From: UBA8752 sp965657965
GTDB lineage: Bacteria; Bacteroidota; Bacteroidia; Flavobacteriales_D; Sanyastnellaceae
Reading direction: 5' to 3'
Assembly (NCBI GenBank): GCA_965657965.1
Contig: CBFHQM010000003.1
Location: 1 to 64,000, forward strand
DNA: 64,000 nt
Part shown: in pieces, positions 41,333 through 50,900 of the stretch
How the letters are laid out: each line of letters opens with the position of its first letter
Numbering within the stretch: position 1 is the first letter of the stretch
Notes under the pieces: generated by a model
Told to the model about the DNA's origin: nothing
What the model saw: the letters and a program-made list of their open reading frames with translations, nothing else
Database searches by the model: none
Translations under genes and position numbers: made by a program

Positions 41333-43930
41333 TCAATCTTGCTTGACCAGACGCATGATGGCACTTCCGCCTGTTGCATCCCCTGCCCGAATCAAATAAA
41401 CACCTGCTGGACTGCCGGCCAACGTCCCCTGAACCGTGCTGGATTCTACACGCTCATGGCTGACCCTGCGCCCGGTCAAATCAGTGCATTCAATCCAACC
41501 TTGAAATGGCTGGGAAAACTGAATTTGGAAAGCGTTTCGGGTGGGATTCGGTGACACTGTAAAATTCGGTGCCTGCCACTCACGGATTCCAACGGGTACA
41601 GAAATCACAATGCTCGTGGAACATCCACCTCCATCGGTGACTTCCAACGTCCAATCGCCTGCACTTAAATCGTCGGGGTCCTCTTGGCCTGTAGAACCCG
41701 TTGGGCCTGTCCAGACAAAGGAGTACGGCTCTTCTCCACCAGTAACCGTTACGGATGCTCCGCCGTTTTCTTCCCCTGGATTGGCGCCTTCAACATCATC
41801 CAAAGTGATCACCATTCCCGCGGGGTCTTGAACCACAATGCTCGCCGTATCGCTGCATGTGCCTCCTCCCACTACGAGTACATTCACTTCCACGGCATAA
41901 ATACCAGCTGAAAGGCCCAAGAAATTCCCGCCAATGTCGGCAGGTTCTCCGTTCAACAAGAAGGAAGACGCCATGACATTGCCCGCCACAAAGGCAGAAA
42001 CACTGCCATCCATTCCTCCCGCGCACAAGGGCGATGAAGCCACCAAAAACAAAGCTGGATCTGGCGCGGCATTGACTGTGAAGACTTCGACCGCACCGCA
42101 AGTAGAATCGCCATCAAAGACCTGAAGCAAGTAGTCGCCCGGAGGCAATTCAGAAAAGACACCGTCTGACCAAAGGCCAGACTGGCCAAAGCCGGGAGCA
42201 GACAATTCGAACAAGACAGAATCTGTCAAAGCCGAATCGACCACCACAACGGCGCTTCCATCGTTCAATTCAAAACAACTTTCCTGGGTTACCTGCGGCT
42301 CTGAAAGCACCAAGTCGCAAAAGGTGCAACTGCCGTCTTCCTCTGTGGCCCCTGGATTGTAATTGGAAGCCGCAGAATCAGTGCACCCTACACACGAGGT
42401 GTATTCACAATTGTCGGCATCCAAAGTGGCCTCCACATCAAAATTGCAGGCCGTCGTGTCCAAGCATCCAGCACAAGACGAATATTCGCAGAGTCCACTT
42501 TCAATGGTGGCGTTCGGGCTGTAATTGCAGGCTCCGAAATCTGTACAGCCGTAGCAGCTGAAGTCACACAATGTCAAGTCATTGATGAAGGCGGTGCTGT
42601 CAAAATTGCAGGCTGTCAGCAGACCGCAACCCGCGCACAAACTGTAATCACACAATCCGTCATCAAAAGTGGCAAATGAGTTGTAGTTGCAGGCCAGAGA
42701 ATCCAAACAGCCTCCTACTTCCACTCCATCACAGACCAAGACAAAATCAAATCCACCCGCAGCTGGAGTAACCGCATTTGATCCGCTTACATGCAAGAAA
42801 TACTCCACTCCTTCTTCGCTCTCCCAGTCGACGGAAGAGGCCAAGTAATTGTCGAAGCAAGGATCTGCAAAGAAGTTGGCTTCATCCTGATCATCATTGC
42901 CTGCGACACAATTCAAATCTTCACACCCCCCTTCAAACACACTTAAATACGTGTCGTATCCAGTGTCCTCGAAGCACATCGTCGCCCGCAATGTATCGCC
43001 AGTCCCCATGATGGTGTACCACATGCCCCCATGGAAATACCCACCAATGTTGTATTGGTCACAATACTCTGTTTCTGTGGTGTCCGAACAGAGGGTCGTT
43101 GCCGACACCACTTGACTGCACGCCAAAGGCTCGGCGAAACCACACTCATCATTGACCACTGGCAAGCAAAACCCAGAACAGTCATAACCCGGCTGCGCAT
43201 AAAAACAGCTTCCGTCTTCCTCTGTGTAGACCGGTGCGTAATTGCACGCCTCTGGTTCTGTGCACCCTGGGAATTCAAAAGGATCGCAAACTCCGTCTTG
43301 GTCTTCGTCGCAGAGGCAATTGCCATCACAATCAAAACAGAAAAATGGAAAGGTGCAACTCCCGTCATCTTCGGTTGCTTCGGCATTGAAATTGCACGCA
43401 TTCAAATCGGTGCACCCCACAATGGCACAGTAAGGATCTAAAGTTCCAGTGAGCAAAAGGCCTTCCGAATTTCCTGGCAAAGTAAAGTGCCCGGTGTCCA
43501 GCAAATTGACCACCACCAAGCCCGTATCCGATGTCCATGACAGCGAAGCGGAATCCAGTGGAACTCCCCCCAAGTCAGCCGACCATTGCGTTGGCATAGA
43601 ATCTGCACCCAATTGAATCAGAAACTCAATCGCGCCCGCACCATTGGAGGGTGTGTGGCTCACCGATAGAAGAACGCCATCTGCTACAAAACAAGGCCCA
43701 TTGTACACCGAGTCTGGCGGGCACAAGGCATCTATACCATCATCAAAACCAGCGGTGGCACTGGTGTCCATGACCAAGGTGAGCGGACTGCTCTCCCCTG
43801 TGGAATCCGCGGTAAACTGGACGGTCCACTCAGGAAAGCAATCGCCTTCTTGCGCGTACAATGACTTCGCAGTGCAAAGTCCAAAACAAAGAAAAATGGC
43901 CGTGAGCACGGATAAGCAAGAGGAATTCAT
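41333..43930 (-). CDS. Large T9SS-secreted Cys-rich repeat protein
   Basis: An 865-residue exported protein with a signal peptide ending SLYAQ. It has Cys-rich repeats of the form GCTDxxACNYxxxAxxDDGSC (about eight copies between residues 170 and 535), one calcium-loop-like stretch CDEDQDGVCD, and a domain with MWYTIMGTGDTLRATMCFEDTGYDTYLSVFEGGC, a pre-peptidase/choice-of-anchor-type fold. SprB-like repeats (GGEEPYSFVWTGPTGS) precede the C-terminal type A T9SS sorting domain (FTVSPNPTRNAFQIQFS). It is probably a surface adhesin or structural protein; no enzyme domain was seen. Confidence 0.82.
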   Translation of the reverse strand: MNSSCLSVLTAIFLCFGLCTAKSLYAQEGDCFPEWTVQFTADSTGESSPLTLVMDTSATAGFDDGIDALCPPDSVYNGPCFVADGVLLSVSHTPSNGAGAIEFLIQLGADSMPTQWSADLGGVPLDSASLSWTSDTGLVVVNLLDTGHFTLPGNSEGLLLTGTLDPYCAIVGCTDLNACNFNAEATEDDGSCTFPFFCFDCDGNCLCDEDQDGVCDPFEFPGCTEPEACNYAPVYTEEDGSCFYAQPGYDCSGFCLPVVNDECGFAEPLACSQVVSATTLCSDTTETEYCDQYNIGGYFHGGMWYTIMGTGDTLRATMCFEDTGYDTYLSVFEGGCEDLNCVAGNDDQDEANFFADPCFDNYLASSVDWESEEGVEYFLHVSGSNAVTPAAGGFDFVLVCDGVEVGGCLDSLACNYNSFATFDDGLCDYSLCAGCGLLTACNFDSTAFINDLTLCDFSCYGCTDFGACNYSPNATIESGLCEYSSCAGCLDTTACNFDVEATLDADNCEYTSCVGCTDSAASNYNPGATEEDGSCTFCDLVLSEPQVTQESCFELNDGSAVVVVDSALTDSVLFELSAPGFGQSGLWSDGVFSELPPGDYLLQVFDGDSTCGAVEVFTVNAAPDPALFLVASSPLCAGGMDGSVSAFVAGNVMASSFLLNGEPADIGGNFLGLSAGIYAVEVNVLVVGGGTCSDTASIVVQDPAGMVITLDDVEGANPGEENGGASVTVTGGEEPYSFVWTGPTGSTGQEDPDDLSAGDWTLEVTDGGGCSTSIVISVPVGIREWQAPNFTVSPNPTRNAFQIQFSQPFQGWIECTDLTGRRVSHERVESSTVQGTLAGSPAGVYLIRAGDATGGSAIMRLVKQD

Positions 43931-43980
43931 GTCGCTGTTCTTCTCTATTAATTTACGACGAAAAGGATCTTTTTAAAACA

Positions 43981-44008
43981 GAAACGCCGGCCCAAAGGCC
44001 GGCGTTTC
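43981..44008 (-). terminator. Terminator of the 1358-residue T9SS gene
   Basis: A perfect 12-base stem GAAACGCCGGCC/GGCCGGCGTTTC with loop CAAA lies 24 bases past the stop at 44032. On the minus strand it is followed by TGTTTTAAAAAG. Confidence 0.85.
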
Positions 44009-44031
44009 CATTTCCTTGCAAGGATCAGAGG

Positions 44032-47000
44032 TCAGTGGCGAACCATCAATCGTTGGGTCGCCTGCGCATTGCCCGCAGTCAATCGAACTTGGTATACTCC
44101 ATCGGAGAGTGAACTGAAGTCCATCTGAAGTTGTCCCGATACGTTCAGGGCATCCTGACGGAAAACCCGGCGTCCCGCAGCGTCAAACACTTCAAGGATG
44201 CCGTCGTTCACCAGTGTATTGATGTCCATCGTGAGCATGCCTGTCGTTGGGTTTGGCATAAACGCAATGTTCAAGCCGCCTTCAATTTCGGTGAGACCTA
44301 CGGTGCTCAAGGTTACAGTTTCAGTGCCTTCACAGGCATTCTCGTCCGTTACAGTCAGCGTGTACGTTCCAGCGTCCAATCCGGCGATGTCTTCCGAATC
44401 GTAGGGGCCGCCTGGTCCTTCCCAAACAAAACTGTAGTCCCCAGTTCCGCCAGCAACAGAAACGGACACTTCACCATTCAAGGCGCCATCTGGATCTGCT
44501 GCAGTGTCCACCGTAATGGAAATGGCATCGGGCTCTTCTACAGTCGCATTGATGTCTGCCTCACAGCCATTGGCATCGGTTGCGAATACCGTGTAAGGAC
44601 CCGCATCCAATCCTTGGAAGTCACCGTCGATGTTGGTTGTTCCTGCCAGCTCGTAAGTAATGACGCCTGTACCACCTTCGGATGTCGCCAATATCGACCC
44701 GTTGTCGTCGCCGAAGCAGTCCAAGTCGCTCGCAAAAGCGAACAACTGAATCGCAGCTGGCTCATTTACGATGACTTCGAGTGTGTCGCTGCACATGAGA
44801 GAGTCCATGGCCACGATTTTGTAGGAACCGCCATCGAGCTGATCAAAAACCAGTCCCGTTTGGAAATCTCCTTCGTCGAGTTGGTACTCCACCGTACCAA
44901 AGCCTCCGTTAGCCCCTTCAATCACGATGCTTCCGTTCATGTCGCCCGCGCAAAGCAAATCGACCACGGTCGCCATGTCATCAATGTTCAGCATGCAGTA
45001 AAGACAAGACTCATCGTCGATGGTCGATGTAGGATCATAGTTGGCCGCATCGGCATCCATGCAACCAAGACAGCTGTAATCACAAAGTGTAACGTCGTAA
45101 TCCGTAACGGTGCTGTCATAGTTGCACGCATTTGGATCCAAACAACCTGCGATTTCTTCTTCGTCGCAAACACCATCCATGTCCGCATCATTTAGACAAT
45201 TGCCGTCACAATCCACGTTGGGTGACCCATACAAGTCCAAGGGGTATTGACATCCATTGTCAATGGTGGCTGTCTCGTCGTAGTTGCAGGCCATGTCATC
45301 CGTACATCCGGCGCAGGACTCATAATCGCAACTGCCATCATCTTCTGTGGCTTCCGGGTTGTAGTTACAAGCCTCTGCATAAACACACCCATCAACTTCC
45401 GCTTCATCGCAGATGCCATCCATGTCGGCGTCGTTGATGCAATTGCCAAGGCAATCGTAGTAATCCGCACCATAGAGGTCCGCAGGATAAGAGCAACTGG
45501 GAAGGTCATTCAACGTAGCGGTGCTGTCATAGTTGCACGCTTCCACATCCAAACACCCGGAACAAGAGCTGTATTCACAAGAGCCATCGTCGCTGTCCGC
45601 CAATGGATTGTAGTTACAGGAAGCCAAAGTCGTACATCCAGAAATCACAGGGACAATCACGGCATCGATTACATGGACGACGCCATTTTCTGCGATTAAA
45701 TCTGCGATGATGACCTCCGCATTTTCAATAAAAATACCGCCGCCACTAAACGTGATGGTGGCGTTTTGGCCGTTGGCCATCTCAATGACCTGACCATTGC
45801 TCAGCATGTCACTGGTTACAGCGCCACCTGTTACATGATAGGTCAAGACATCCGCCAACAATTCTGCGTCGGCCAACAATGCGTCTACCACAGACTCTGG
45901 CAATGCCGCCACGGCACCATCCGTTGGCGCAAATACAGTCCAGTCTCCACCAAAGGTCAAGAGACTGTCCAAATCAGCGGCCACGAGCAAGTCTTCAAGT
46001 ACGGTGTGCACCTCGCTAGATTCAATGATGTCAAACACACTGGCTGCAGGGTACGCGCAACTTCCATCATCATCCGTCGCATCTGCCATGAAGTTCAAGG
46101 CATCCATGTCGGTACATCCTGGGATTTCTTCCTCATCACAAACGCCATCCATATCCAAATCGTTGAGGCAGTTGCCATCGCAGTCCACGTAGTCTACCCC
46201 ATAAACATCCAAGGGGTAATTGCAATCCTCGTCTGGTGCAGTACAAGCGTCTCCAATGTTGAAGCTGTAGAACAAGTCGTCTGACCCCACTCCGTTGACG
46301 AAAATCTGAACGTAGAAGTTGCCCTCCACTTCGCCGTCGGTCGTGAGCTGGGCAATCAGGACTTGGTTGTTGTCACTGTTGGCAGCAATGCCATTGGCGT
46401 CGCCATTCAGTGCAAACCAACTTCCGCCCACTTCGTCGTCGATGGAAATGTTTCCACCTGCAGCACCAAATCCACCGTCAAAGTTGGACAGCCAAGGGTT
46501 TGATGTTCCTTGAATTGTCGAAACCGCTGCTTCTCCGGAAGAGGCGTCGGGTGCAGAGCTCAAACCAATGGTAACCCAAGAGTCGTACTGAAGATTCGGA
46601 TAAGTCCCGAACAAAGGAGGCGCAATGGCATTGGGTGTCGATCCGCCAAGCGCATCGTGGAAAAAGTTGGTCGTGGTGGTCACCACAGTGGGGTTGTTGT
46701 TGTCCCCCGATACTGAACTCACAAAGTCAGCAGGGTTGGCACACTTCACGTAATAGCGGAAGGTGGTCAAGCCCGCCAAATCACCTTCTGTGTGCACCTG
46801 TACCGTATCTACGATCAAACAGTAGTCGGCTTCAACAGCGACTGCCGAAGGGTCGAAATTACATGCCTCTTCATCTGAACAACCCTCTTCTTCATCGCAA
46901 AGGCCGTCCATGTCCGAATCGTTCAAGCAGTTGCCATCGCAATCGAGGTAATCTGCCAAAGGATAGGTGCAGGACGCGTCGTCGGCGTCGGCGTTCATGT

Positions 47001-48108
47001 CATAGTTACAAGCCTCTGGCTCCATGCATCCAAACACCTCGTTCTCGTCGCAAATGTCATTGTCGTTGACGTCGTTCAAGCAGTTGCCATCGCAGTCATA
47101 GTAATCCTCTGCATAGGTGCACTCAGTGTTGTCGGATACCGTGGCATTTGCGTCGTAGTTACACGCCATCGCATCGGTACAACCTACGCAGCTTGTGAAT
47201 TCACATGAACCATCGTCGTCGGTGGCATTCTCGCTGTAGTTGCAAGCCGTGTCATCGGTGCAGCCCGCGGACTCCAGCTCGTCGCAAAGCCCATCCATAT
47301 CTGCGTCGTTCAAACAATCGCCATTGCAGTCGAGATAGGTCTCTGTTGGGAAAGTGCAAGAACCGTCATCCACACCGGCAGAAGCGTCGTAGTTACATGC
47401 TGTTTCATCCGTGCAACCCGGGTCTTGAGAAGCCGGGTACACATACGTTGGACGGTTGATGCCATCTTCAGACAAGACTTCGTTTTGCCCATCCCCTTCT
47501 ATGAAGATTTGCGTGTACAACGTCAGTGCCAAATCTCCTGTAGTGGTGAACTGACCTGCCAACACCCTGAGGTCTGAGCCTGCAATGCCGTTGACGTCGC
47601 CGTTCAAAGCATACCATGCTCCACCAATTTGATCGTCAATTTCAATGTTGCCTCCGGCAACACCTCCACCTGGATCAAAATTGGTCAGCCATGGGTTGCC
47701 CGCCGATTGGACAGTACTCACAGTGGCTTCACCTGCTCCCGCATTGGGCACACCTTCTAAACCAATGGTGACCCAGCTGTCAAACTCCAAGTCCGGGTAG
47801 ACAGGAAAAAGCAGGCTGTTAATGCCGTTTGGCGTTCCCGCTCCCAACGCCGCATGATAAAAGTCTGCAGTAGTGGTTGCAAATGTTGAGTTGTTCTCGT
47901 CTCCAGAGATGGAACTTAAGAAGTCGGTTTCGTTCTCTGTCGTGATGTAAGCACGGTAGCAAGTATAACCGGTAAGGTCAATCGTGCCGAGCGCGCCAGC
48001 GAGAATGCCGATGTCTTCAGAGACGACCTCGACTTCGAGCCCATATTGTTGGGCGCTGAGCCATGTGGGCAAAAGGCACATGGCCAGTAAGAGCTTATGC
48101 AGCTTCAT
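44032..48108 (-). CDS. Giant T9SS-secreted protein with FAS1 domain and Cys-rich repeats
   Basis: A 1358-residue exported protein (signal MKLHKLLLAMCLLPTWLSAQ). Order: an unrecognised ~185-residue domain (22-205), GCTD-type Cys-rich repeats alternating with LDCDGNCLNDADMDGLCDE calcium-like loops (230-430), a second copy of the unknown domain (432-608), more repeats, a fasciclin (FAS1) domain (690-822: VFDIIESSEVHTVLEDLL...TVFAPTDGAVAALP), more repeats to about 1080, SprB-type repeats, and a T9SS sorting domain (IAFMPNPTTGMLTMD...). FAS1 domains serve in adhesion. It is probably a surface or matrix adhesin, and its terminator suggests a single-gene unit. Confidence 0.83.
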   Translation of the reverse strand: MKLHKLLLAMCLLPTWLSAQQYGLEVEVVSEDIGILAGALGTIDLTGYTCYRAYITTENETDFLSSISGDENNSTFATTTADFYHAALGAGTPNGINSLLFPVYPDLEFDSWVTIGLEGVPNAGAGEATVSTVQSAGNPWLTNFDPGGGVAGGNIEIDDQIGGAWYALNGDVNGIAGSDLRVLAGQFTTTGDLALTLYTQIFIEGDGQNEVLSEDGINRPTYVYPASQDPGCTDETACNYDASAGVDDGSCTFPTETYLDCNGDCLNDADMDGLCDELESAGCTDDTACNYSENATDDDGSCEFTSCVGCTDAMACNYDANATVSDNTECTYAEDYYDCDGNCLNDVNDNDICDENEVFGCMEPEACNYDMNADADDASCTYPLADYLDCDGNCLNDSDMDGLCDEEEGCSDEEACNFDPSAVAVEADYCLIVDTVQVHTEGDLAGLTTFRYYVKCANPADFVSSVSGDNNNPTVVTTTTNFFHDALGGSTPNAIAPPLFGTYPNLQYDSWVTIGLSSAPDASSGEAAVSTIQGTSNPWLSNFDGGFGAAGGNISIDDEVGGSWFALNGDANGIAANSDNNQVLIAQLTTDGEVEGNFYVQIFVNGVGSDDLFYSFNIGDACTAPDEDCNYPLDVYGVDYVDCDGNCLNDLDMDGVCDEEEIPGCTDMDALNFMADATDDDGSCAYPAASVFDIIESSEVHTVLEDLLVAADLDSLLTFGGDWTVFAPTDGAVAALPESVVDALLADAELLADVLTYHVTGGAVTSDMLSNGQVIEMANGQNATITFSGGGIFIENAEVIIADLIAENGVVHVIDAVIVPVISGCTTLASCNYNPLADSDDGSCEYSSCSGCLDVEACNYDSTATLNDLPSCSYPADLYGADYYDCLGNCINDADMDGICDEAEVDGCVYAEACNYNPEATEDDGSCDYESCAGCTDDMACNYDETATIDNGCQYPLDLYGSPNVDCDGNCLNDADMDGVCDEEEIAGCLDPNACNYDSTVTDYDVTLCDYSCLGCMDADAANYDPTSTIDDESCLYCMLNIDDMATVVDLLCAGDMNGSIVIEGANGGFGTVEYQLDEGDFQTGLVFDQLDGGSYKIVAMDSLMCSDTLEVIVNEPAAIQLFAFASDLDCFGDDNGSILATSEGGTGVITYELAGTTNIDGDFQGLDAGPYTVFATDANGCEADINATVEEPDAISITVDTAADPDGALNGEVSVSVAGGTGDYSFVWEGPGGPYDSEDIAGLDAGTYTLTVTDENACEGTETVTLSTVGLTEIEGGLNIAFMPNPTTGMLTMDINTLVNDGILEVFDAAGRRVFRQDALNVSGQLQMDFSSLSDGVYQVRLTAGNAQATQRLMVRH

Positions 48109-48233
48109 GTGTGTAGGGTTGGTTCAATTCAGTCCCAAAGTCATCATGAAACCCCCTCGTGAAACGCACCATGTTTGCTGACTATCAACACCCCGTGTTG
48201 GATGAAGTCCAAAAACGAGATTTTATGCAGCAA

Positions 48234-48261
48234 AAAGGGGCGGCCTTGCGGCCGCCCCTTT
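48234..48261 (-). terminator. Terminator of the SprB-repeat T9SS gene
   Basis: The stem AAAGGGGCGGCC/GGCCGCCCCTTT with loop TTGC ends 20 bases past the stop at 48282. On the minus strand it runs into a T tract. Confidence 0.85.
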
Positions 48262-48281
48262 CAAAGAATGTCGGTTGCAGA

Positions 48282-50738
48282 TTAGTGCTTGACCACACGC
48301 AATGTCTCGACTGCGTTGGCGACTTGCAACTGCAAGAAATAAACGCCGCTCTCAAAGCTGGACAAATCCATGCGCTCGATGATTGTGCCCGTTAAGCTGC
48401 CCAATTCTTCGCGTGAAACTTCACGTCCCAAGCCGTCTGTTAAGATTGCGGTTACCGCTTCTCCATTCAGACCTGTCAGTTGAACCTCAACCATTCCACG
48501 TGTTGGATTTGGAAACAAGGTGACGTCAATCAAGCTGATCAACTCCTCGATGCCGCTGACCACAACAATGGTGGTGCTCACAAACTCACACCCGTTCCCG
48601 TCGGTAATGGTCACCGTGTAGTCTCCTGCGGAAACTCCAGAAATGTCCTCGTCCTCTGAAGTGAAGTCAGGTCCTTCCCAGTTAATGCTGAATGGCTCAG
48701 TGCCACCAGTAACCGTGATGTCGATGACACCATCCGCCTCAGCTCCAGTGGTGCCCGCATTGGCGTCGACCACAACATCAATGGCGTCCGGTGAGGGTAC
48801 TGGGATCTCCAGAGTGCTTGAACACTCGGCATCGTCTTGAACCGTCACGTTGTACGTACCCGCAGCAAGGTCAGAGTATTCACCGTTTGGTCCGAAACCA
48901 GCGCCGTCCAGGTCGTAGGTGTATCCCATTCCGGAACCGCCTGTTCCTTCGACCACAATGCTGCCGTTTTCATCTCCGCTACACAGCACGCCGATTGTCA
49001 CTGCATTTACATCAACCTGAGAAGGCTGAGTCAGGGTGACACTGGCATCGTACACGCATCCGTTCGCGTCCAAAAGGTCAATGGCGTAGTCTCCACCTTC
49101 GAGCATGTTGAGACTAAACGTATCCAATGTGTCTCCTTCGTATACATAAGAGAGCGGCAATGAACCGCCTTGAGCTTCCAGCGTAATGGCCCCGTTTGAG
49201 TCTCCAAAGCATGTGGGAGAAACGAGAGACTCCAACGTTTCGAAAGGTGCAGGAGAACCGACAACAACAGCGTCGCTGGTGTCGATGCAACCGTTCACAT
49301 CGGATCCGTAGAAAGTGTAAGTGCCCGCTGCCAGTCCTTCGAACACATTGTCTGCAAAGAAGCTGATGCCGTCTAAGCTATACTCGACTGCACCGCTTCC
49401 TCCAAAGTGCTGCATGGCCACAACACCATCTTCACTGTCTGGACACAACGTAGGCGCTGTGTTGTCATAAATCTGCAGGGGCAATGGGTCCTGAACACTG
49501 ATTCCAGGTGTTGACTCCAAACATCCGTTGGCGTCCATCGCGTAGACCGTATACAGGTTGGGGCCGAGATTCTCGAAGAGGAGCACCTCCACTCCGTTCT
49601 CGAAATACACACCCGTGCTGTCGGTAACAGGTCCTTCAAGGCTGTAGGTCATTGCGCCGGTTCCACCGGTGCTGTTTCCGCTAAGAACAGCGTCGCCACT
49701 CCCACTGCAGCTGATGCCGTCGGACAAAATGGCCTCGACAATCAAAGGCTCTGGGGTAGGCACATCCAACATGGTATCGATGCTGCAACCCACGTTGTCC
49801 GCGATGGTGATGGACACCATTCCACTGGGCAGGTTATTGAAGACGCCTGTTGCATTGCCTTCGGAGCCGATGCTGTAGAGAAGACTTCCTTGACCGCCAG
49901 AAACCGCCACACTTGCGGACCCATCGAAATAACCATTGCAACTCACAGAGGTCGACGCCACGGAGTTAATGACCAGTTGAGTACCAGGGTAGTCACATGC
50001 ATACACGCATGAGCCATCGTTCTCGTTGGCGTTGGCATCAAAATTGGTGGCAGCAGAGTCTGTACAACCAAAGACGGCATCTGCGACACTACTAAAAGGG
50101 AGTGTCACCAATGTGTCATTGTCCTGAACACCTCCTACGAAGCTCGCAACGCTCACCACACCGAACAACGTGGTGTCGGTTGTGAACTGGCCGATCAAAA
50201 CCAGAGAGTCAGCACCTGCATAGGCGTTGGCATCTGGATACAATGGGAACCAGCTTCCGCCAGTCTGTGTGTCAATGATGATGTCACCACCATTGGCTCC
50301 CATGCCGGGTTCGAATGCAACACTCCAGTCGTTTTGCGGGTCACCTACAGAGTTGACCACACCTTCGCCAGCTTCCTCTGAAATGTCCGCAGGTGCGTCC
50401 ATACCGATGGTGACGAAGCTGTCAAATTCCAAATCTGGAAACGACGTGAAAATACCCGCTTGGTAGGTTTGGTTTGTCAAACCGCCGATCGCAGAATTGA
50501 AGAAGTTGTCGCCTCCCTGAATCTTTGTGGGGAAGTCAGCATCTCCATAAACCGCAGTCAAAAAGTCATCTGGAGAGTCAAACTTGACGTAAATACGGTA
50601 CGTATTGTAACCGGTCAGGTCTTCTGTTCCCACCATGCCGATGTTTTCGGCGTAGGTCTCAACGACGACTTCTGTCGCTTGAGAAAAGGCAAGTGTGCTG
50701 CAGCAGGCTGCGAGGACACCGAGTAGCAATCGCTTCAT
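48282..50738 (-). CDS. T9SS-secreted SprB-repeat protein
   Basis: An 818-residue exported protein; the start at 50738 gives MKRLLLGVLAACCSTLAFSQ. Residues 22-205 are a third copy of the unrecognised domain also found twice in the neighbour at 44032. One GCTD-type Cys repeat follows (about 215-240), then about seven SprB-like beta repeats, each with a SGGQGSLLYSI- or GGSGAVEYSLDG-like core and an LxAGTYxxxVxDxxGC ending. The C-terminus (VTLFPNPTRGMVEVQL...GVYFLQLQV) is a T9SS sorting domain. SprB itself is the mobile gliding adhesin of Flavobacterium; gliding is not shown here. It is probably an adhesin. Confidence 0.82.
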   Translation of the reverse strand: MKRLLLGVLAACCSTLAFSQATEVVVETYAENIGMVGTEDLTGYNTYRIYVKFDSPDDFLTAVYGDADFPTKIQGGDNFFNSAIGGLTNQTYQAGIFTSFPDLEFDSFVTIGMDAPADISEEAGEGVVNSVGDPQNDWSVAFEPGMGANGGDIIIDTQTGGSWFPLYPDANAYAGADSLVLIGQFTTDTTLFGVVSVASFVGGVQDNDTLVTLPFSSVADAVFGCTDSAATNFDANANENDGSCVYACDYPGTQLVINSVASTSVSCNGYFDGSASVAVSGGQGSLLYSIGSEGNATGVFNNLPSGMVSITIADNVGCSIDTMLDVPTPEPLIVEAILSDGISCSGSGDAVLSGNSTGGTGAMTYSLEGPVTDSTGVYFENGVEVLLFENLGPNLYTVYAMDANGCLESTPGISVQDPLPLQIYDNTAPTLCPDSEDGVVAMQHFGGSGAVEYSLDGISFFADNVFEGLAAGTYTFYGSDVNGCIDTSDAVVVGSPAPFETLESLVSPTCFGDSNGAITLEAQGGSLPLSYVYEGDTLDTFSLNMLEGGDYAIDLLDANGCVYDASVTLTQPSQVDVNAVTIGVLCSGDENGSIVVEGTGGSGMGYTYDLDGAGFGPNGEYSDLAAGTYNVTVQDDAECSSTLEIPVPSPDAIDVVVDANAGTTGAEADGVIDITVTGGTEPFSINWEGPDFTSEDEDISGVSAGDYTVTITDGNGCEFVSTTIVVVSGIEELISLIDVTLFPNPTRGMVEVQLTGLNGEAVTAILTDGLGREVSREELGSLTGTIIERMDLSSFESGVYFLQLQVANAVETLRVVKH

Positions 50739-50855
50739 GCGTTGTTTGGTGTTAGTTGTGAATTCGGGTGCAATATAGACGGACGTTCTCACTCGGCCAC
50801 TTCAATTCCCCGCTGTCCTTTGCAAGAATATTAACCTTCGAAGTAGGAAAGAAAG

Positions 50856-50875
50856 AAGGGGGCCGAAGCCCCCTT
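50856..50875 (-). terminator. Terminator of the four-repeat starch-binding-like gene
   Basis: A GC-rich stem (AAGGGGGC/GCCCCCTT) whose minus-strand RNA would have a C(UUCG)G tetraloop, followed by a T-rich run. It lies 25 bases past the stop at 50901. Confidence 0.85.
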
Positions 50876-50900
50876 TTTTCCTCAGATACGTGCGGATGTG

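Noticed and set aside
42300..47410. Regularly spaced similar sequences that could suggest a CRISPR array
   Set aside because: They are diverged protein-coding repeats in frame, with no constant short direct repeat or unique spacers.
45132..47460. Several His/Arg-rich plus-strand open frames within the 44-48 kb region
   Set aside because: Antisense of Cys-rich repeats in the giant T9SS gene; the odd composition follows from the repeat codons.
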